Shown here piece by piece: positions 38,501 through 47,500 of a stretch of 64,000 bases of DNA (position 1 is the stretch's first letter; each line of letters starts with the position of its first letter). Origin of the DNA: Mauremys mutica (lineage: Eukaryota; Chordata; Testudines; Geoemydidae); the NCBI RefSeq assembly GCF_020497125.1, contig NC_059073.1, positions 143,415,012 to 143,479,011 of the forward strand, read 5' to 3'. The notes beneath the pieces are model-generated. The model was not told where the DNA came from. It did not search any database and saw only the letters and a program-made list of their open reading frames with translations. A program made the position numbers and the translations under genes.

Positions 38501-41500
38501 GACTTGGGCTCCAGCCTCATCTCTGGGACACTCCCCTTTTGTGGGGTCCCAGAGCCAAGTCTCCAGCCCACAGAGGCTTAATGATGCCTTATGCATTTGG
38601 TCAGAAGGAGATTTGAAACTAGTGTTGTCAAGGGTGACATCAACTGCAATTGAAGGCTTATCTGACACTTCTTCCTGGGTGCACCAACTATTTTCAAACA
38701 ACTTCACCCCATCATGTTAATTCCATTGACAACTGTAGCATGTCAATATTACACAGCTGTAAACTCTAAATACAGTCTTACAAATGTTTCCTATGCCTAC
38801 CTTTGTTTATTTCCCATTAGCCAGTTTCAGATCAATTGCTCTGGTGTACGCATCTCCATTCATAAACAATCCATTTAGTTAAGCTGCATCCTCGTCACGG
38901 CTATGCTACAGTATTCGGCTTCCACTATAGGGGCTCTCTAGCACTTTGACAGGGGCGGGGTGTCTGTCTGACTCACCCACCCACCCACTCACCCACTGTT
39001 TAGTCTGATCCTCGCATATAGGCAAATGCCCAGTTGCTTTCATACAGCAGGCATGTGGATAACAATATGCAGAGCTAGCTGTTTAGATACTCAAGGAAAT
39101 GGCTTCATTAGGATATTGGGAGTGAGGATAGTTTCAAGACAGGTGAGTTTCAATACTATTCAAATGCTTTTTTGATCTTGACATTTAGGTCACATTATTT
39201 GGCAGTGGTTGCAACATAACCTGTCTTTGAAATGTCTAATTGTCATAAGAAGTTCAAATTGAGATGTTGCAATTATCTGCATATCTTGCTCTAAGCACAC
39301 TACAAGTTAAACAATCATTTGCACTGTAGTTCTGAAAGCATTTTATGTAATCATGGATAATCTTTACTCCTAGGGTAAATCCAATGAGGGGGCCCAGTGA
39401 TGAATCCCTGCTTAACATTGTTTGCAACCCCAAAATAAGATCTCCTACCTTCAGAACAGACTTATCCAACCTGCCTTAACGGAGTTACACAAGAACTGGC
39501 AGCAGTACCTACAGAGGTATTACAACTATGGTCCACAATACTTAAGTGAGAGACTGTAGTGGGCATCAGGTTAATTTCAAAATCACTTGTTAGATGTCAA
39601 ACCCTTAACATTAGGGAGTTTGCACACACTGTACAACAGCAAGTGAGATTCCTAGAAATCTAGCATGTCACTCTGCATGACCCTTGATTTTCCAGCTCCA
39701 GCTTCTACTTTACATAAGCAGATTTATGCTTAAAACTTCTTTTAAAGCATATTCCAGCCTAATTTTTACTGAGTGACAATACAACTGAAGTTTTTAGATT
39801 AGACAAAATTCTCCCATTGGCAAAGCCTAATTCCTCAATTAATAAAGTTTGCTGTCAGAGACAATTGACCTTTCAAATCCACTGTAATGGAGGTAATCAG
39901 ATTCCTTACATTAAGGATAATGCTTAACAACGAGCCTAATTTTCATCTTAGATGTTATGTGGTATGTATCTAACCAGAATTTGGCCCCAACTATCAAGTT
40001 AAACTGGTTCCCGCACTATTCAAGTTCCAAACAGATAACCAATGTTGACTACACAACTAGTACTTTTGAACATCTGCAAAATCCTAACAGCTTGAGATTA
40101 ACCCTGTGTGTACAGAAATGTTGAGGAGCCACTTTAAAGTCTCCATAAGGCATCAAAGTGGTTAACTTTTGAGACTAGTGGCAGTTAAAAAGTCTTAGAT
40201 ATCAAAATATTTTGTTTCATTCCTACATGTACAACAATGGCAGAATAACAATTTTATTTAGAAAGAGAATATATTGCAGAGAAATACACTGGTTGTTTTC
40301 CTAATCACCTTTCTGATAAGAGCTTAAAATAAATGACACTTGCTGTACTTCATTGTTTGGACAATATAAACAGGATTTCAATACAGCAATGGTGTAGTTG
40401 CTACTGCAGACTAAGTAGGAGAGATGCAATGCATTCAGTAGTTTTTAAAAGCATTTTCTTTAGTTTCTCAGGTTATCAAGTGATAATTTTGTGACTCTGG
40501 AAAGTAACCACCCAAAAGCTTACACTGAACTCTGACAGAGCTAGCTAATGAGACATCTGCAGTTTACATCTTGTAATAGATCATAAAAAAAGCCATATAA
40601 CTACTATGGTAGCCTGGGGTTTCCCACTAATGGGAGTGTCATCTTGTCATTTTCTTTTCCCAAACTACCAAGTTACTTATAGAAGCACCACCAACACAAG
40701 GATACCTCACTTTACAACTGTAAGTGTTCATACACAATAGCCCTTCTCCCAGCTCCCTTCCTCCCTGCAAGAAGCATGCAGATTGAGCCAAAAGAGCTGA
40801 AAACAAAGTTTAAGCCCTCTTATGAAGTTCTCCAATTTTCAAGTGTTATAGTCTTAAAAACCATGTTCCTGTGTCTTGACTGCAAAGTACATTTACCAAG
40901 ATACGGGGTAAAAGGGCAGACTTAATGATGCTACAACCTCGTCAAAACAGCCAAGAAAGAACAGGTTAAATTCTGTGTAGTGCTAAGGACACAAACAGTG
41001 CAGTAGTTGATCAGATAAGTGGTCTATCTAGACCTATGTACCCTGACAGAAGGTGACCAGAACCAGAAGCTTCAAGAAAAGGTCCGAGAAACATTGCTGA
41101 AGGCAGTTATGGAATAACTGCACATGGGTGTTATAAGGAAATGTTCCCGATTAGCACTAAGACTCTGAAGGATGAAAAACATATTCCAGGTAAGAGGCCC
41201 AGAAGATCTGGGATTGATGAAAACATAATCCCTAGAATCAGTAGTCTCTAGTTGCTGTAATGCACACACCTGAGCTCACACAGAACTGTCCATTCTCCCC
41301 CACATTCCAGTTTATGCTTGCTTACTGCAGATAGATGTTGTGGTCAGAAAGCAGGATATATTTCCACACCAGTTTTCAGTTTAAAGTGACATTTTAGCTT
41401 ACCCCTGCCTATATGATACTCAAGGGTACCATTCCCGCCCTCTCTCCTCCCCCCCTCCCCCCAAAAAAACCACAACAAACCAAACCAACAACTTCAATAA

Positions 41501-44500
41501 AACTGAACTCTTAGATTTAGAGACTGCTCAGAGAATCAGTCCTGCCTGCGGATGTATCTTGCATGTCCCCCTGATATTACTGCTTCATTGAAAGGAGGAT
41601 CTGGACAATCCCAGTGGGGCATGCAGGGGAATGGAATAGAAAAGTTAGTGCAAATACTTAATGAATCCTACAAACTCACCTGTTCTTTTCCATTTCATTG
41701 TGTGTTGACCTGAAAGATAAACAAGGAATTAGTTATTTAGTGGTTGTCAGCTGCAGAAAGTACACGCACTGTGATTAAGAATATCAATGCAACAGTTTTT
41801 GTAACCATTCACTGCAAGAGCTGCAAGCCACTAACGCACTTCAGAGAAAGCTGCTAGCTACCCATGGGGACAGCAAAAAGGTTGGAAGCAATCAGGACAA
41901 AGTTAAAAAGTGTGGAGCACCACAGTATGGGTTTTCTGCCAGCAAAATGGCAATATAAGCCCAGAAAGAGCTGCAAAGCCAAGTGCATGATGGTGGTGCA
42001 AACAAAAAATGTGGTTATCTTAACATAGGAAGAGAAAGGCAAATTGCCCCATCTTAACACTATTTGACATCTAATCAATTAAGTGTAGTTTTAGACATGC
42101 CCCTGAGTGCATTGCCAACTGGTGGTTTGGGGAGGATTTTTAAGTATTTCTCTCCCTATTGCTGTGCAAAAGATTCACATCATGTGAGAAGCCAACTTTA
42201 TATGTAAACTCCTATAAAATGCAAAGTAAGAAAAAACCCTGAAGAGATGGAGAAAAGTTGCCTGAATTTTGTTACTCTTAGGTGGTGTTTGTAACTCTTG
42301 CCTGAAAACATTGTTATATGATTTGTGTCTTCAAGAGTGATATTGCAGAATAAAAAATGGTTTTAAATAGCACCTTTAACATCAGATATCCCAAAATAAT
42401 GAGGTAAGTACTATAACACAACAATAATTAAACACTAGCAGACAAGTGCTTAGACAGTCTGGACACCACAACCTAATGTCGAGTAGCCTTAACTTTTATT
42501 CAGATGCATCTGAAGAAGTGGGATGTTCTACCCACAAAAGCTTTTGCCCAAATAAAGCTGCAATTATTTAAGGTGTCACTGGACTCCTCATTAACTTTTA
42601 TTGAATTCTTAACTTCTGCTTCCAGCTTTTCATAAAGGATGGCACCTTGAACAGTGCAGCAATGAGCAATGATTTGATCCCATGGCCTATGGATACCAAT
42701 GAGTGATACCAACTGAACCATGTGACTTGTACACTGTATTCAATCACTAAGTCACCAGCTCTGCAGAGAAATAATATCCTGAAGATCAGGTATGTGAACA
42801 CAGGATATCTGTAGAAAACTTTTCCAGAAGCTAATGACAGACTATAATGCTTTTCATTTTTAAATGGAAGAATGACATATTAAATTTAAGGTTGTAGTCT
42901 AGATTGGTATTATATTGGTTTGCAAATAATTCAGAAGTTTTTCCTTCTCCCCCGGCAAGATTTTAGGGAAACGATAAGAAAAAACAAAAAAGAACTATTG
43001 CAGGGTTTTCTTATAAATAAGAGGACTCAGAATAACTAAAGAGATTTAAAGTTTTCAAGTTACTGTTGACAATGTTGAAATGAGGCCTCCTAATACATGC
43101 ACACATGCTCATAACAGAAATCAGCCACAACTACTCTTTAAAGCTTTAAATGATGCCTGTTATCACTCAGGGATAGCATTACTGTGTGATAGAAAACCTG
43201 AGGGAAAAACCACAACCATGATAAAGGAATGTATATATCTGAAGCCTTCCATCCTGTGCCCGAGCCAGTTTTCCAACTGTGTTTTCTAGAGCAGTGGTCT
43301 CCAAAGTGGGGTGCATGCAAGATGATCCATTGGGGGGTACAGCAGGAGGAGCACCGCTGGGGGGAGGGGAGGAAAAGGGCGGCTGGAGGGAGGGAATCAG
43401 CGAGCGGGGAAGCTGCCCCCCTGCAGGGAGGGCCACCCGGAACGCAGGGGCTTTAGGGGCTGTAGGGCCCTGGGCTAAGGGGGCCCTGGCCTGCAGCTCT
43501 AAAACCCCTTTTGGAATGCGGCCCTGAGTCCTCCGGCCCCTGGAGGAGCAGGGGCAGCCGCACAGCCAGAGGCCAGAAAGAAGCGGCGCTTTCCCCTTCA
43601 AAGCTGGCTGGAGAAAAGCGGCTGCTTCTCTCCAGCCGCTGGCTGTGTGGCTGCCCCTGCTCCTCCGGCCCAGGCTCACAGGGCTGCATTCCAAAAGGGG
43701 CTTTAGAGTTGCAGCCCCTGTGTTCCGGGAATCGGGGCCATGGGGGCAGTGCCACACTGCGCAGAGCCACCTGCACACTCCCTGCACCAAACAGGAGCTG
43801 CCCCAGGTAAGTTGTCTGCACCTCCTGCCTGCCCCAGCCCTGAGCCCCCTCCTGCATGCTAACTCCCTCCCAGACCCCACCCTGAGCCCCCCCCCACACC
43901 CTAACCCTAAACCAGACCTTCGAATTGCTGTATCACAAAGTGTTAAGCCAAGATTTTCAGAAATAATGAAGAATATTCAATCACATTGCGCTCACTAAAA
44001 ATAATATTTTTTTTGAGAGAGCAAAAAGGTTTTTTGTACTGTTAAATAAATTAAGCAGATTTTATTGTTAAATAACCAATGCTAGGAACGTATACTTTGA
44101 GGTCACTGCAAATTATATTTTTGGTATTTTTACTCGATTGCAATCCCTCATAGAAACTTCAGTCATAATATTTCAAAATAGCTTGATCTTTGTTTGGTAA
44201 GTTATTCCCCCCTCCCCGCTCCTTTTTAATGACATTAATTTTAACATGGCTCCATTTGTTTACTTTCAGATTGCATTATTTAAAGTGATCTGTTCTGAAA
44301 TGCAAACATTTAGCTTCAAAACAAATTTAAAAAAAATTACAAGATATTTTGATTTCCATTAAGAATGAAAGGTCCATATTTCTTAGTAGATCATTTAAAT
44401 GGATGCACACTAGTCTGACATGTAATGGAGACACAAGTTCCCCTGCTAGGGTACTAGTAAATGGCTGAAGAAGAGGATAGACATATTTTTGGTTCTACCA

Positions 44501-47500
44501 ATTCCCCTCTCTTCCCCCCCCCAACTCTTCTGGATAAAACCAGACAAACAAAGAAGTTTGAGCCCTTCCTCACCTCCCAATTATGACTGCCTGAGTCCAA
44601 GACATTACAATGAACTTGTAGTTTACTAGTGGGCTGTTGTGTCATAAATAGGACATATCAATTCAATACTGGTTCCAAAAGTTACAGATGTCTGTTACAA
44701 AACTAGTTTGTTAATGGAATACATCCTCTCTGGACTCAACTGTGTCCAGGAACACTTTACGAATTGTAAGTTTTGTATTAAAAAATATAGTTCTATTAGC
44801 TAGTGAATTCTATTTTTACAACGTGAATAGTTTGCACATTACCATGTAGACAAGATTCTCAGCTCTTAGTGATAAACATTAGGTTCCTGTACTTGGAATG
44901 TATTCAGATAATTTGTATCTGAAGTGGAAAGGCTGAGCATAATAACTTCAAGAGATGTCAGTGTTTTGTTTGTCAGTTTCAAAGCAACATTGATAGCAAT
45001 CAATTTCTGTGTTCAGAACTCCAAATGAACAGAGACCATTTCCGGGAAGTTAATACAGAGAAGGGCACAGTAACCATACCTGCACTAGCTAAATGGTACC
45101 CAAAAGGGAAAGAAAGAGACAGTCTCTAATTGGCTACAGGAGCCACTGCCACATTTTTGTGACTAGCAGTCTTGCAGAATTTCCATTCCAAAGATGCAGG
45201 CTTAACCATGCTTATGGCACAGTGACAGGTCTGCAGACCTAGCATAAAATGCCAACCTTAAACTCAATATAAAAAGATACCCTCGCCTCTCTTCACCTCT
45301 CCCTGACAAACAGACAGACCATTTTATTGTCCAATATCAGCTAACAATCATACTGGTCACACAGACCTATTTATTACTATACTATTGTTAATATCGATCA
45401 CATTCTAGAATTTAAATGCAGAATTTGAGCATGCAACTAGGATTACTTCTGAACTTTGATCTTTTAATGAACACCTGTTCCATTACAGATACAGGAAAAT
45501 AGAGGCACCATTTTCCATATAAACTCAGTATTAACTCATTCCATTGTTATGTAGGCCAGAAATAAGTTATTCTTGCTAAGCTAAGACACCGCGACAATCA
45601 GCGTTAAAGGGAAACTGTCAGCGTGCAATCTAACCATCTTTAAAAAAAGAGAATTAGAAGTAGCTTCAGGTATTATACATGCCCTGGGGGCCACTTGCCA
45701 AACTGTGTTTTACAATCAGATGTTCCTATTTAACATATGCCTTTTTCCCCACTGCAGTGAAAGTTTCACACAAACAGGCGATAGAAGACGTAATCTGCCC
45801 TCCACTGAAGTCAGGGAGAGTCAGGTAGGCCTTAAAAGACTACACAGACTGAAATTGACTATAGACAGAGCTGTCCAACAGAGTCATTGCCCATCTCTAT
45901 GCCCCTGCCCAATAACATTTCAGCTATTGTAATATTAGGTATTACTTTAACAAAAGACAGATTTTGTCTTAATTAAAAAGTTTAAAGGGACACTGCCAAC
46001 TAAAGAATCAAACGGTTTAAAATAAGGAGTCATTTCACATTTCCTAATGAAACAGGAAATATTTAGTCCCTAGACAGAACAGCTAAAAACAGGCCAGGTT
46101 CACCCACATGATATTTAGAGATGAATTTGCTCACACTGCTGTCTCTCTATTGTATTATTTCTCCATTTATTATGATTTGATCTTTAGGACACTTAATGTG
46201 TACACAAGAAAGAGCTCACTCTCCAATGCCAACACTGCACACCTTTCAATACACTATTCCTGCAGGTCAGTTACAAAGTTGAGCTTTACAATCTTAACTA
46301 TTAAAATGAATTGTAATTACAGAATACTGTGAAACAGGCTGAAAAAAAATGCTGATTAAATTTTCACTAGATACATTAAGAAGTAGATCAGCTCTTGTAC
46401 TGTCAACCTCCATTTCTAAAGGATTTCTAGGGTACTCAGCTGCAAAAATATCTCCCTCTCAAAAAAAATGACATACAAAATCTTGGCCCAAAAGGTTTAA
46501 AAACAAGGAGGGGGGGAAGCATTTGTAACATCCTTCAGACATCTTTCTGTACTTCAATAAATCAAACCCCTAAAATTTCTTGAAATGTGAGAGGCCTTCC
46601 ATCTGCTTTGTGGAATATGTCCTTCTTAGTATAGAGATACAAAGGAGTCATCAGGACTATTAGACTTTTCTCTATCACTGGTCAATATATGTTCCGTATT
46701 AGACATGCATTGAAATGACAGTCTACAGCCCAAGAAAGATTCTAAACACTGAGGTTGGGACACAAACCCAAGTTCAAAGTTCACACTGAAATTCCATCCT
46801 CCTTTTGCTATGCTGTACCTAAATATTGCAGCACATATGGTGCACATCACGTACTGAGCTTAGGCCACTAACCATAGTAAAAACAGGGTGAGTTAAGGAC
46901 AGAGCTTTAACTGTGAACTTCCTGACTTTTATGAGTCTCCATCACAGCACAAGCATTACCTAAAAGGTAGCAGTTTGCATTTATACATACTACTACTAAA
47001 TGGAGGGAGTTGCAAGTACCTAAAACAAGACCGGAACTTCAGTTTTAACCTGCAAGTCTTTAGGACCTACAAATCTTCACTAAAAAAAGGCTTGCAGAAG
47101 TTGCTTATCCAATTTAAAGTTCAACAGCTTGGACTGAAATGAATTTGGATGGATTAAATCCCAGCAAAACATCTCCAGTACTGGGTGATTTAGCATTTTT
47201 AGCTGCCCCAAGAGCAAGATGTATATTAAATCAAAGATTAATAATCTGTAGCAAATCTCTAGATGGATTTCAAGATGAATAATAAATAAATCAGGCTGTC
47301 AAACAAGAAGTGGCACTGGAAGCAAGATTTAATCAAAGTATCAAACTAGAACCATGTCACTTTCTGCACTCAGTCATATAATTTAGCTTTAGTTAAGAAT
47401 TCCTGCACAAACACTTAAAGTGAAAAATTCAAATTTTCTAAAATTTTGTATAACATTGCACATAAATCTTGAATTAAAGATAAGACTCCTTCAATTTTCA

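Larger units (their letters stand above)
35143..41680 (-). other. MXD1: MXD1 intron 3
   Basis: Spans exon 3 to exon 4. It holds a DNA-transposon-like repeat (35845-36078), a turtle SINE (36164-36322), a 1.1 kb CR1 remnant (36675-37766), a MIR-like SINE (38135-38225), a palindrome (38228-38305) and a TIR-bearing fragment (38394-38580). From about 38700 to 41680 no repeat is recognised. Confidence 0.8.

Noticed and set aside
43179..43880. 233-codon minus-strand frame
   Set aside because: It reads through the GC-rich inverted repeat inside the hAT remnant and has no domain; the arms code for unrelated peptides on both strands.
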